This document shows positions 7,938 through 14,912 of a stretch of DNA of 15,033 nucleotides, in pieces. The first letter of the stretch is position 1, and every line of letters begins with the position of its first letter. The notes beneath the pieces are model-generated. The model saw nothing but the letters and a program-made list of their open reading frames with translations, was not told where the DNA came from and ran no database searches. A program made the position numbers and the translations under genes. The stretch comes from JAMOAW01 sp039908535 (lineage in GTDB: Bacteria; Pseudomonadota; Magnetococcia; Magnetococcales; JADFZT01): NCBI GenBank assembly GCA_039908535.1, contig JAMOAW010000071.1, positions 1 to 15,033 on the forward strand. The letters run 5' to 3'.

Positions 7938-9170
7938 ATGACATATCCTATAGATAATGACCTCCATGTTTCCACGTCGGTACCATCAGAAGGCAACCTA
8001 GAGAGAGATCTTCCCCCTTTTTTGGAGATCACTCCTGTCCCCAAAAAATCCTTATTTGCTCTTTTTATGGGTTGGCTGCATCGGCATCACCAACAAATGG
8101 TTTTTACCGTAGATCATCATGCGGTACTCAAAAGATGCGAAAAGGAGAGTCAATTTCATTTAGGTTTCACCTTCATGACCATAATGGCGGTGAATGTGGC
8201 GACATTGGGGTTGCTGCTCAATTCACCAGCGGTGATCATTGGTGCCATGCTTATTTCTCCGCTAATGGGACCGATTATTGCCATTGGTTTTGCTTTTCCA
8301 AGTTTAGAATTTTCCTTTCTTCTGCGCAGTTTAGGAAGTCTCGTACTGGCAAGTTTGCTCGCTATCGCCTCTTCTGCCTTTCTGGTTTCCCTCTCTCCCA
8401 TCAACGATTTGACGACCGAAATTCTGGCCAGAACCAAACCCAACCTATTTGATCTTTTGGTAGCATTTTTTTCTGGTTTAGCAGGGGGATATTCTCTGAT
8501 TAGATCTTATCACACGGCGGTTGTCGGCGTAGCCATTGCCACAGCGTTAATGCCGCCATTATCCACTATTGGCTTTGGCCTCATTACCCATCAACCTTGG
8601 GTGACCAACGGGGCTTTTATGCTCTATATCACCAACACGGCGGCTATCGCCTTTGGTGTGGCCATCATGGCCTTTTGGTTCGGTTTTGGTCGCATGGTTT
8701 CAATAAAGAAATTATTATTGCAACTCAATATATTTGCTGCAATTTTTCTCATCTTGCTTGACCCATTATTAGATAGCTTTAAAACCATCACCCAGGAGGT
8801 GATCATCAAAAAAGAGGTGCGTCGCGTCTTAAAAAATTTGATAGAAGACAACCTCTCTAATCTCATGGGTGTACAGCGCGTCGACATCTCTACCACTGGA
8901 GAGGTGATGGTTCGCGGAGTGGTCTACGTCAATCAAGTAGTTACAAATCTGGGCATCTTAATCGAACAGGATTTAGAATTGGCACTCAACAGGGACATCA
9001 AGGTGGTGATCAACCAAATTCCAGTCCATAACCTGGAGGATTTACGCGACAAAAGCGTGCCACCCCCAACATTACTCCTTCCATCTGAAGTGGCCAATAC
9101 CAACCCAATTATCGATAACGGAACCCCTATTGAACATTCCACGACCGAAATATCGGACGATCTTAAATAA
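7938..9170 (+). CDS. DUF389 (TIGR00341-type) multi-spanning membrane protein
   Basis: A 410-residue protein with GGAGGA 11 bases before the ATG. After a soluble N-terminal segment of about 75 residues there are six or seven hydrophobic spans. They carry the signature stretches of the DUF389 family: NSPAVIIGAMLISPLMGPI from residue 95 and GVAIATALMPPLSTIGFGL near residues 196-214. The C-terminal third is soluble and alpha/beta-like (VRRVLKNLIEDNL, VQRVDISTTGEVMVRG, INQIPV), ending in a polar tail. The protein belongs in the inner membrane. The family has no settled biochemical role; its small-residue and proline motifs in the spans suggest transport or channel activity, but that is inference. 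A secreted-protein gene follows in the same direction after 78 bp, so the two may be co-transcribed. No terminator hairpin is visible between them. Confidence 0.9.
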   Translation: MTYPIDNDLHVSTSVPSEGNLERDLPPFLEITPVPKKSLFALFMGWLHRHHQQMVFTVDHHAVLKRCEKESQFHLGFTFMTIMAVNVATLGLLLNSPAVIIGAMLISPLMGPIIAIGFAFPSLEFSFLLRSLGSLVLASLLAIASSAFLVSLSPINDLTTEILARTKPNLFDLLVAFFSGLAGGYSLIRSYHTAVVGVAIATALMPPLSTIGFGLITHQPWVTNGAFMLYITNTAAIAFGVAIMAFWFGFGRMVSIKKLLLQLNIFAAIFLILLDPLLDSFKTITQEVIIKKEVRRVLKNLIEDNLSNLMGVQRVDISTTGEVMVRGVVYVNQVVTNLGILIEQDLELALNRDIKVVINQIPVHNLEDLRDKSVPPPTLLLPSEVANTNPIIDNGTPIEHSTTEISDDLK

Positions 9171-9248
9171 AAAAACTCTTTCTTTGCATCCATTCATCCG
9201 ATAATAAACCATCATCAGTAAAACCATCGCTTGGAGGTCAAAGAACCT

Positions 9249-10175
9249 ATGAACGACGCATTGACAAAAAAAATTGGAATTTTTGCCATTTTTTTCTATA
9301 TATTTCTATCTACTTCGCCTGTCCACGCCGAAGAGTCGCAGACCGCTTGGCTTGATGTGCAAAAAGAGGCTGAAAATCGTTGTTCAGCCACCTCACCAGA
9401 CCAGCTCCTCCAAGCTTTATGCCTCAAAAATGAAAAAATTGGCTTTGAAAAAATGCAAGAGGGTTTTTCCATGCCAGAGTTGTTAGAAAAAAAAGCCAAA
9501 GAGAAATGCACCAAAACCTTCCCTGATTTTCAATTGCAAGCCGCCTGCATGTTGGAAGAGAAAGAACAGGGTGCCGACCCCACCGCCCCAGAAGATTTTT
9601 CTGCCGATAACACCCAAGCCATCGCCAAAATTCCTGCTCAAGGCGTTTCAGGCGCACAACAAGAAACCCCTTCTCAAATTTCTCATCCAGAGACGATTGT
9701 TCCAGAAATTCCGGTTCAAAAAAGTGATTTTAACATCGGTATTGTGCGCATTGCAGAAAATCCAAAAGAGAGTAAAGTCCAAATCAACGGCCATTTTGCG
9801 CACGTTGGCGAAGTTGTCGATCAGGCGGTCGTCAAGAAAATTTCCAAACAGGCCATCGTACTTGAATTGGAAGGAGAAGAACTTCTATTTTTAAAGCGAA
9901 TTGAAGGGTATAAGACATTGGCGCAGATGCAAGAAAAAGAAAATGCCAAGATACTCATTCAGCAGCCCATAGAAACAACACAAAATGTTAACGCATCATG
10001 GTCTTCCGTAAAATCAAAAATTGGGCAAAAATGTGCAGAAAAATGGAAAAATCATGATAACGCATTCCAAATGACTGAATATTGTATAAAAAACGAAAAA
10101 GAAAGATTTGACAACATTCAGCAGCCCATAGAAACAACACAAAATGTTAACGCATCATGGTCTTCCGTAAAATAA
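9249..10175 (+). CDS. Secreted cysteine-pair protein with a GspB/PilP-like middle domain; 3' end altered
   Basis: I chose the ATG at 9249 over an upstream TTG at 9231 because GGAGG (9233-9237) sits 11 bases before it. The 308-residue product opens with a Sec signal peptide (KK, hydrophobic core, then VHA before EES; cleavage after about residue 27), so it should be periplasmic. Three helical units follow a cysteine-pair pattern: Cys45/Cys58, Cys87/Cys100 and Cys262/Cys279, spaced C-x12-C, C-x12-C and C-x16-C. They are likely disulfide-bonded helical hairpins. Residues 160-218 (QINGHFAHVGEVVDQ, IVLELEGEELLFL) resemble the small beta domain of GspB/PilP secretion and pilus proteins, which is a tentative match. 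The C-terminus is unusual: a 159-bp tandem duplication repeats residues 237-254, and a TAA inside the second copy ends the protein. The gene is AT-rich compared with its neighbours. No exact family is recognised. Confidence 0.7.
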   Translation: MNDALTKKIGIFAIFFYIFLSTSPVHAEESQTAWLDVQKEAENRCSATSPDQLLQALCLKNEKIGFEKMQEGFSMPELLEKKAKEKCTKTFPDFQLQAACMLEEKEQGADPTAPEDFSADNTQAIAKIPAQGVSGAQQETPSQISHPETIVPEIPVQKSDFNIGIVRIAENPKESKVQINGHFAHVGEVVDQAVVKKISKQAIVLELEGEELLFLKRIEGYKTLAQMQEKENAKILIQQPIETTQNVNASWSSVKSKIGQKCAEKWKNHDNAFQMTEYCIKNEKERFDNIQQPIETTQNVNASWSSVK

Positions 10176-10247
10176 AAAATTGGGCAAAAATGTGCAGAAA
10201 AATGGAAAAATCATGATAACGCATTCCAAATGACTGAATATTGTATA
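9957..10247 (+). repeat. 159-bp tandem duplication, second copy carries a nonsense change
   Basis: The segment starting at 9957 recurs at 10116. Over the 132 bp that align (9957-10088 and 10116-10247) I find one difference: C at 10015 is A at 10174, which turns a serine codon TCA into TAA. The last 27 bp of the first unit (10089-10115) have no match after the second copy, so that end was deleted or replaced. The near-identity implies a very recent event, or an assembly fault. Confidence 0.9.
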
Positions 10248-10510
10248 TAATCAATAATCAAGAAGAAAAACGGATTAAGATAATAAATAGCATATTTGAA
10301 GGTGGGAATAATGAAAAAAATAGCACATTAAAATTAGTACAATTTTCTTTTCTTGTTGAAAAAATATTTTATCGGATGGTCGATCAAGTGGATCCTATAA
10401 AACTCTAAATTCCAGTTATCATTAATCAAAGAGGTAAAACATTTTTCCCCGATTTTCCTACAGAGGGTGAACGATTATGTATTAACATCCAACGTAAACT
10501 ATTTAAATAA
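10238..10510 (+). pseudogene. Decayed C-terminal coding remnant, one in-frame stop
   Basis: One frame stays open from just after a TGA at 10235-10237 to TAA at 10406-10408, then continues in the same frame for 33 codons to TAA at 10508-10510. It has no ATG and no ribosome-binding site. The reading (NNQEEKRIKIINSIFEGG, then FLVEKIFYRMVDQVDP, stop, then IPVIINQRGKTFFPDF and GERLCINIQRKLF) has a normal amino-acid mix and patterned hydrophobic residues. The simplest explanation is the former C-terminus of the upstream secreted protein, since NQEEKR matches the style of KNEKER in its last helical unit. The duplication, the nonsense change and a frameshift would have cut it off. An unrelated gene fragment is also possible. 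Together with the dead second repeat copy, this accounts for the 368-bp gap before 10544. Confidence 0.5.
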
Positions 10511-10543
10511 ACTAAGTCAATCATTCATTCAAAGGCCGTAGAT

Positions 10544-10831
10544 ATGGAGCAATCGAGTCTACATTCTCACTGGTTTAGTACACGATTCAAACTACCGGTC
10601 TTATTGACCAAACATGCCAAAACCCGCATGGAAGAACGGGAGATCACCCTTCAGATGGTGGCAGACATGATTGAAACAGGAGAGATAAAACCAAAAGATG
10701 AACGTCATCTGTGGATCAGCAAATTTTATCCAGAACGGAAAGATAATTTAATCTGTTTGGCGGTGACATTAGAAAACATGATGATCATCAAAACTGTTAT
10801 GCATAAATGGACGTTAGAGGTAATGCCATGA
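10544..10831 (+). CDS. DUF4258 protein, putative toxin of a toxin-antitoxin pair
   Basis: A 95-residue protein. The motif LTKHAKTRMEEREIT (His24, Arg28, Arg32), a helix MVADMIETGEI, and a strand-rich end (NLICLAVTLENMMIIKTVMH) are the pattern of DUF4258. This family has a compact, RelE/BrnT-like feel and is often proposed as an mRNA-targeting toxin. The His and two Arg residues that typify the family are all present, so the gene looks intact. The ribosome-binding site is weak (AAAGG at 10531-10535), which leaves the start slightly uncertain. Its stop overlaps the next start as ATGA, which implies translational coupling. Toxicity is inferred from family and context, not shown by the sequence. 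Confidence 0.75.
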   Translation: MEQSSLHSHWFSTRFKLPVLLTKHAKTRMEEREITLQMVADMIETGEIKPKDERHLWISKFYPERKDNLICLAVTLENMMIIKTVMHKWTLEVMP

Positions 10832-11046
10832 ATATCGATTATGACGAGGAAGAGGATATTTTATTTATCCGTTTCAATGAAGGTCCTGTGGAACGAGATG
10901 TTTCGTATGGGTGGAATGTTCATATTGGCATGACTGCCAAAGGTGTTGGTCAGATCACCATATTGGATGCCAAGGCCGATGGTCTTTTGCCAGTGAAAAT
11001 ATCAGACTCATTGATGACCAAATCTAAACGATTACGTTCCACCTAA
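10828..11046 (+). CDS. DUF2283 protein, putative antitoxin partner
   Basis: I place the start at the ATG at 10828, which overlaps the preceding TGA and has AGAGG (10816-10820) seven bases upstream, rather than at an in-frame ATG at 10807. The 72-residue product begins MNIDYDEEEDILFIRF and continues with VERDVSYGWNVHI and GVGQITILDAKA. This is the beta-strand pattern of DUF2283, a small domain of about 60-70 residues repeatedly encoded next to DUF4258 genes. It would be the neutralising partner in a type II toxin-antitoxin module. No DNA-binding helix-turn-helix is evident, so any autoregulation would need another mechanism. The antitoxin role is inferred. Confidence 0.75.
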   Translation: MNIDYDEEEDILFIRFNEGPVERDVSYGWNVHIGMTAKGVGQITILDAKADGLLPVKISDSLMTKSKRLRST

Positions 11047-11118
11047 TAACGAAAATGTACGTAACGTTTCAGAGTGCTGCCAAAAGTATAGAGGAGAGCG
11101 GTACTCGCTGGAAAGGAA

Positions 11119-11703
11119 TCATCCACACAACCCAAACCCCTCCCCCGTCACAATCATCGGCTCCTCTTCCAATTTTTTTTCCGGTTCTGGCCAGTGTCCT
11201 GGCACAGGGTGACTCCCCTCCAAGGCGACGGGGAGGGGGAGGGATTCAGCGAATTGGGGATGGTGACGGATGGCAAGACGGTCGGGAAGAGAACAACTAA
11301 ACTCCACGGGAATGTGATTGACATCGTAGGAGTACAAAGAGACAAAGCAACCGTGGTCCACCACATCCGATACCGGAAAACCGGCCTCAACCAAACGGTC
11401 GCCCATGGCATGTAACTGCGCCACATCCGCTACGCCTAAACTGATATGATCAAAAGAATAGGGACCGCTGGCGGGATCGCCATGGCGACGGTACGGAACG
11501 GGTTGCACTGCAAACCACTCAAAAAAGGAGATCATATCCGTTTCGGAAACAGCAAAAAAATATTGCCGATTACCAGGCTTGCCCTGGGTCATCACTAAGG
11601 GCAAACCCACCAAATCCCGCCAATAGCGCACCGTGGCCTCCATATCCCCGGTGGCAAAAGCGATGTGATGAATGCCAGTAAAACCAGTGATAAACTGTCC
11701 CAT
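11119..11703 (-). CDS. VOC-superfamily (glyoxalase/dioxygenase-fold) protein
   Basis: I chose the ATG at 11701-11703 because a strong AGGAGG (plus strand CCTCCT, 11712-11717) lies eight bases before it; an in-frame start farther upstream lacks this. The 194-residue protein has two paired beta-alpha-beta-beta-beta halves. The first begins GIHHIAFATGDMEATVRYW and contains MISFFEW; the second has YSFDHISLGVADV and HIPVEFS. These supply the usual four metal ligands: His13, Glu62, His86 and Glu134. Such proteins bind a divalent metal and act as lyases, isomerases or ring-cleaving dioxygenases on small molecules, but the substrate cannot be told here. About 55 residues beyond the second half are Pro/His/Glu-rich and look like a disordered tail. 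It is convergent with the DUF2283 gene, with 72 bp between them, and divergent from the large fusion gene. Confidence 0.85.
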   Translation of the reverse strand: MGQFITGFTGIHHIAFATGDMEATVRYWRDLVGLPLVMTQGKPGNRQYFFAVSETDMISFFEWFAVQPVPYRRHGDPASGPYSFDHISLGVADVAQLHAMGDRLVEAGFPVSDVVDHGCFVSLYSYDVNHIPVEFSCSLPDRLAIRHHPQFAESLPLPVALEGSHPVPGHWPEPEKKLEEEPMIVTGEGFGLCG

Positions 11704-11711
11704 ACGGAATC

Positions 11712-11717
11712 CCTCCT
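11712..11717 (-). promoter_or_regulatory. Ribosome-binding site fixing the VOC gene start
   Basis: The minus-strand reading is AGGAGG, eight bases before the ATG that opens with MGQF. It is the best Shine-Dalgarno match near this gene and excludes the upstream in-frame ATG at 11739. Confidence 0.8.
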
Positions 11718-11755
11718 GAACATAATGCCCTGCGGGCAAACAATTAAAATCAGAA

Positions 11756-11794
11756 CCCTGGGGGATGAATCCCCCAGCCCCCCTCTTTTTTTTT
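11756..11794 (-). repeat. Short relative of the hairpin repeat in the VOC/fusion intergenic region
   Basis: A perfect 9-bp hairpin (CTGGGGGAT at 11758-11766, two-base loop, ATCCCCCAG at 11769-11777) is followed by CCCCCCTC and nine T. This matches, in reverse orientation, the A-run plus first hairpin of the repeats at 10-127 and 14682-14834. It lies in the shared upstream region of the VOC and fusion genes, where it would be transcribed as a leader or might block read-through. The rest of the 282-bp gap between start codons (11704-11985) shows no confident promoter, only an A/T-rich stretch and a second G-run near 11810-11820. Confidence 0.6.
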
Positions 11795-11974
11795 AAGAAT
11801 TAAAAGAAAAGGGTGGGGGAATTGGGAGGCGATTCTGAGCCCCAAAAAATCTTAATTTTTGTTTTTCTAAGAGATCAAAAACGATCCCATCGTTGCAATC
11901 TGGTCCAAAATCTGCTAGGAATTGAATAATTTTGACCAAAACAAGCGTTTACAGAACCAACATATTCTCCTGCT

Positions 11975-11978
11975 GGAG
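11975..11978 (+). promoter_or_regulatory. Ribosome-binding site fixing the fusion gene start
   Basis: GGAG lies seven bases before the ATG at 11986. An in-frame TTG at 11932 would add 18 residues but has no comparable site in front of it. Confidence 0.65.
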
Positions 11979-11985
11979 CCACATT

Positions 11986-14604
11986 ATGACCGCCTTATTG
12001 ACGAAAACAAAGGTCGCCAGAGGTATTTTCTGGGTTGAAATCCCAGAGGCCAAGCTCTCTGTCCTGTGCGGCTGCCCAGCCGATAGCGTCAAACACCTGA
12101 CAAAAATGGGTCTTATTGTCACACGTGAAGAAAAAGGCGTCATCTTTGAAACTGGTCCCAACGCCATTTTACTCTCTGATGTCATTTTACAAAATGGCCA
12201 ATTTTCCAATTTAGCTGAATTTCCAGTCATGCAAATGCTCTACAAACAGGGCATGATCATTCCCAACCATCCCAATAATACCGGTGCGAAACCTATTCTC
12301 ATTGGCCATCCTGATCAAGTCCGAACACAAATGAAATATATTTATCGTGGTAACTACGGACTCGACAGCATTGAAGAGATTATGGCCACGGGCATTCCAG
12401 CCGACCAAGCCGACCGAATGATGCGCATGAAACTCCGTTTTGCCTTCGGTCAAATTCGCACTTTTCAAGGTCTTCTGGATACCATTTTTATTCAGGATGG
12501 TCGAGTTGAAATCAAAAACAATGTCTTTATTCGCCGGCTGCGCCAAAATGTTTTTGAATTTCAATATCGAGGCAAAACTCTCACCGTTGACTTAAATTTA
12601 GGTCCCACCGAAACCTATCAAGCTCCATACCCGTTGGGCTATCAAAGAATCAAACGCGAATATTTTGGTGTGATCCACTCAGGCGATGGTGATGGTTGGG
12701 ATCAAAACCGGCCGGCCATGTCCAGTATTCTGATGTTTCAGGGAAAAATTTATTTAATTGATGCGGGTCCAAACCTCCTGCCCAGTCTCAATGCGTTAGG
12801 GATCGGGATTAGTGAAATTGAAGGTATTTTTCACACCCATGCCCATGATGACCATTTTGCTGGTCTTCCCACCCTGATGCAATCCGGTCATCGCATTAAA
12901 TATATCACCACTCCCTTGGTTCGTTCCTCTGTAGAAAAAAAATGGGCGGCATTGCTTTCCCTGGAGACCGAAGATTTTTCTGATTATTTTGATGTTGTCG
13001 ATCTTGAAATGGATGTTTGGAACGATTTTAAAGGTTTAGAGGTCAAACCCATTTTCTCTCCCCATCCGGTAGAAACCAATATTTTTCACTTTAGAACCCT
13101 TTGGGAAGATGCCTCTCCCTCTTACGCCCATTTTGCCGATATCACTTCTTTCAAGGTGTTAAAGGAGATGATTACCGACTCTAACACGGCTCCTGGCATC
13201 TGCCAAAAATATTATGATCAAATCAAGAGGGCCTACCTTGTCACTGCCGACATCAAAAAATTGGATATTGGCGGCGGCATGATCCACGGCGATGCCATGG
13301 ATTTTCGTCACGATCGCTCAACTAAAATTTTACTTTCCCACATCGCCCGTGAACTGACTGACCAGGAAAAAGAGATTGGATCCAGTGCCCCTTTTGGAAC
13401 CACCGATATCCTCATTGCCGACAAAACCGATTTTTTACGCCGCACGGCGGCTGATTTTTTAAAAACCTATTTCCCTCAAGTCGAATCTCACGATTCCCGG
13501 GTTTTACTCAACGGTGATCTAGTGGAATTCAATCCAGAGATGATTATTTTAAAAGAGAATGATATCCCAAAAAATATTTATCTTGTTCTCACAGGCAGTG
13601 TTGAGCGCATCCAGTCGAGCCGCAATCTCAAAACCCAACTTTCGGCTGGGGCCTTGATTGGGGTTCTCACCACTTTACAAAACGTCCCTTCACCTGCCAC
13701 TTATCGCTCTGCCAGTTTTGTGCAAACCTTGCGACTTCCGGTTGGGCTTTACCAAGAATTTGTCAAACGAAATAATTTATACGATAAGATTGAACATCTA
13801 AACGACACCCGCAGCGTGTTGGCCCAAACCAATCTTTTTGGAGAAGGTCTCTCCCAACCCATTCAGATTAAAATCGCCGAGCAGATGCGCCCCTACCATT
13901 TTAAAATGGGTCAAATCGTCAGTCGCAAGCACAACGCCCTGTTAAATTTAATCACCAAAGGTCGTATGCAACGTCATATTGGCGACGAAATTATTGAATA
14001 TCTCACCGTTGGAGATTTTTTTGGCGAAGAAGAGGCGGTTTTTAAGACTCCCAGCCTATTTAAAGTTCAAGCCATGGATAATACCGAAGTGCTCCAAATT
14101 CCGGGGGAAATCGTCCGTGAAATTCCCATTATTCGAGGAAAACTCTTTGAAGGATACAAAAAGCGCTTAGGAATTATCGTCAATGCCAAAACCGCCATTC
14201 CCCTACTCCAATGGCGACAAGAGTATATTGTTGGTCTCCATGAAATGGATACCCAACACAAAAAATTGATTGAAATCGCCAACATTATCATTGAATCCAT
14301 TGAAGCTGGACGGGATCGGGCCTGGATTCAAGAAAATCTGGAGATCTTGATTGAATATGCCCAATCCCACTTTAACGCCGAAGAGCTCCTCATGGGGCAG
14401 TTTCACTATCCCGAATTGGACGAACATCTACGCAAACACAAGCGTCTCTCTCAACAAATTTTAGAGGTAAAAACCTTCATTGAATCGGAAACTGGTCCCA
14501 TTGATTTTAATTTTGGCCATTTTTTCCGAGAGTGGATCATCAACCACATTCTCGCTGAAGACCGGAAGTATGGGGTATTTTTAACCGGCGGTCAAACCGG
14601 ATGA
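11986..14604 (+). CDS. MBL-fold hydrolase fused to two cNMP-binding-like domains and a bacteriohemerythrin domain
   Basis: An 872-residue soluble protein. Residues 1 to about 215 form an N-terminal region of unknown type (FETGPNAILLSD, QMKYIYRGNYGLDSIEEI). The metallo-beta-lactamase domain follows: IYLIDAGPNLL, then HAHDDH (285-290, the HxHxDH metal motif), with later candidate ligands His360, an Asp in VTADI near 424, and His434. It should therefore bind two metals and hydrolyse a phosphoester or thioester; the substrate is unknown. Two tandem cNMP-binding-like domains come next (VEFNPEMIILKENDIPKNIY, then MRPYHFKMGQIV and VGDFFGEEEAVF), but both lack the usual phosphate-binding Arg. The last 140 residues are hemerythrin with all seven di-iron ligands: His758, His795, Glu799, His814, His818, His854 and Asp859. 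Inferred role: a hydrolase switched by oxygen or redox state. It stands alone, with no co-directional partner within the window. Confidence 0.88.
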   Translation: MTALLTKTKVARGIFWVEIPEAKLSVLCGCPADSVKHLTKMGLIVTREEKGVIFETGPNAILLSDVILQNGQFSNLAEFPVMQMLYKQGMIIPNHPNNTGAKPILIGHPDQVRTQMKYIYRGNYGLDSIEEIMATGIPADQADRMMRMKLRFAFGQIRTFQGLLDTIFIQDGRVEIKNNVFIRRLRQNVFEFQYRGKTLTVDLNLGPTETYQAPYPLGYQRIKREYFGVIHSGDGDGWDQNRPAMSSILMFQGKIYLIDAGPNLLPSLNALGIGISEIEGIFHTHAHDDHFAGLPTLMQSGHRIKYITTPLVRSSVEKKWAALLSLETEDFSDYFDVVDLEMDVWNDFKGLEVKPIFSPHPVETNIFHFRTLWEDASPSYAHFADITSFKVLKEMITDSNTAPGICQKYYDQIKRAYLVTADIKKLDIGGGMIHGDAMDFRHDRSTKILLSHIARELTDQEKEIGSSAPFGTTDILIADKTDFLRRTAADFLKTYFPQVESHDSRVLLNGDLVEFNPEMIILKENDIPKNIYLVLTGSVERIQSSRNLKTQLSAGALIGVLTTLQNVPSPATYRSASFVQTLRLPVGLYQEFVKRNNLYDKIEHLNDTRSVLAQTNLFGEGLSQPIQIKIAEQMRPYHFKMGQIVSRKHNALLNLITKGRMQRHIGDEIIEYLTVGDFFGEEEAVFKTPSLFKVQAMDNTEVLQIPGEIVREIPIIRGKLFEGYKKRLGIIVNAKTAIPLLQWRQEYIVGLHEMDTQHKKLIEIANIIIESIEAGRDRAWIQENLEILIEYAQSHFNAEELLMGQFHYPELDEHLRKHKRLSQQILEVKTFIESETGPIDFNFGHFFREWIINHILAEDRKYGVFLTGGQTG

Positions 14605-14681
14605 CCTGCGGGCACAAGAAAAAAATCGAAAGTCAAACCCACACTTAACCGTGGTCGTCTATTTTTTTGATTTTATTATTT

Positions 14682-14834
14682 AAAAAAAAAGGGGTCTGGG
14701 GGATTGCCCCCAGGGTTTTGCTTTTGCTTTTGCTTTTGCTTTTGCTTTTGCTTTTGCTTTTGCTTTTGCTTTTGACCTCGGTTTTGCTTCCTTCAAAAAG
14801 CAGGGGGATTGGGGGATGCAATCCCCCAAGGTCT
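14682..14834 (+). repeat. Hairpin-rich intergenic repeat, copy 2
   Basis: The repeat has the same order as the copy at 10-127: a nine-A run, hairpin 1 (CTGGGGG at 14696-14702, CCCCCAG at 14707-14713), a TTTTGC-rich linker, a conserved stretch CGGTTTTGCTT, and hairpin 2 (TTGGGGGAT at 14809-14817, loop GCA, ATCCCCCAA at 14821-14829, a perfect 9-bp stem). The linker is longer here because of a microsatellite. The repeat lies 77 bp past the fusion gene stop. Confidence 0.85.
14716..14774 (+). repeat. TTTTGC hexamer microsatellite
   Basis: Nearly ten perfect head-to-tail copies of a 6-bp unit (TTTTG, then nine CTTTTG) form the linker of repeat copy 2. The matching linker in copy 1 has only scattered, imperfect units. 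Confidence 0.95.
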
Positions 14835-14912
14835 ATCAAATGGGTAAATATGGGACCTTGTCTCGTACAATATGTGCATGTCGTAAACATCACGCCTATG
14901 GGAAAAATTAAA

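Noticed and set aside
9231..9248. A TTG start six codons upstream for the secreted protein.
   Set aside because: It would overlap the GGAGG that serves the ATG at 9249, and it would put charged residues before the signal peptide.
11932..11985. An 18-residue N-terminal extension of the fusion protein from a TTG start.
   Set aside because: There is no ribosome-binding site before the TTG, while GGAG lies at good distance from the ATG at 11986.
14628..14670. A possible Rho-independent terminator after the fusion gene (CCAC/GTGG arms before a T-run).
   Set aside because: The stem is only four pairs with a long loop, and the T-run starts several bases later, so it is too weak to call.
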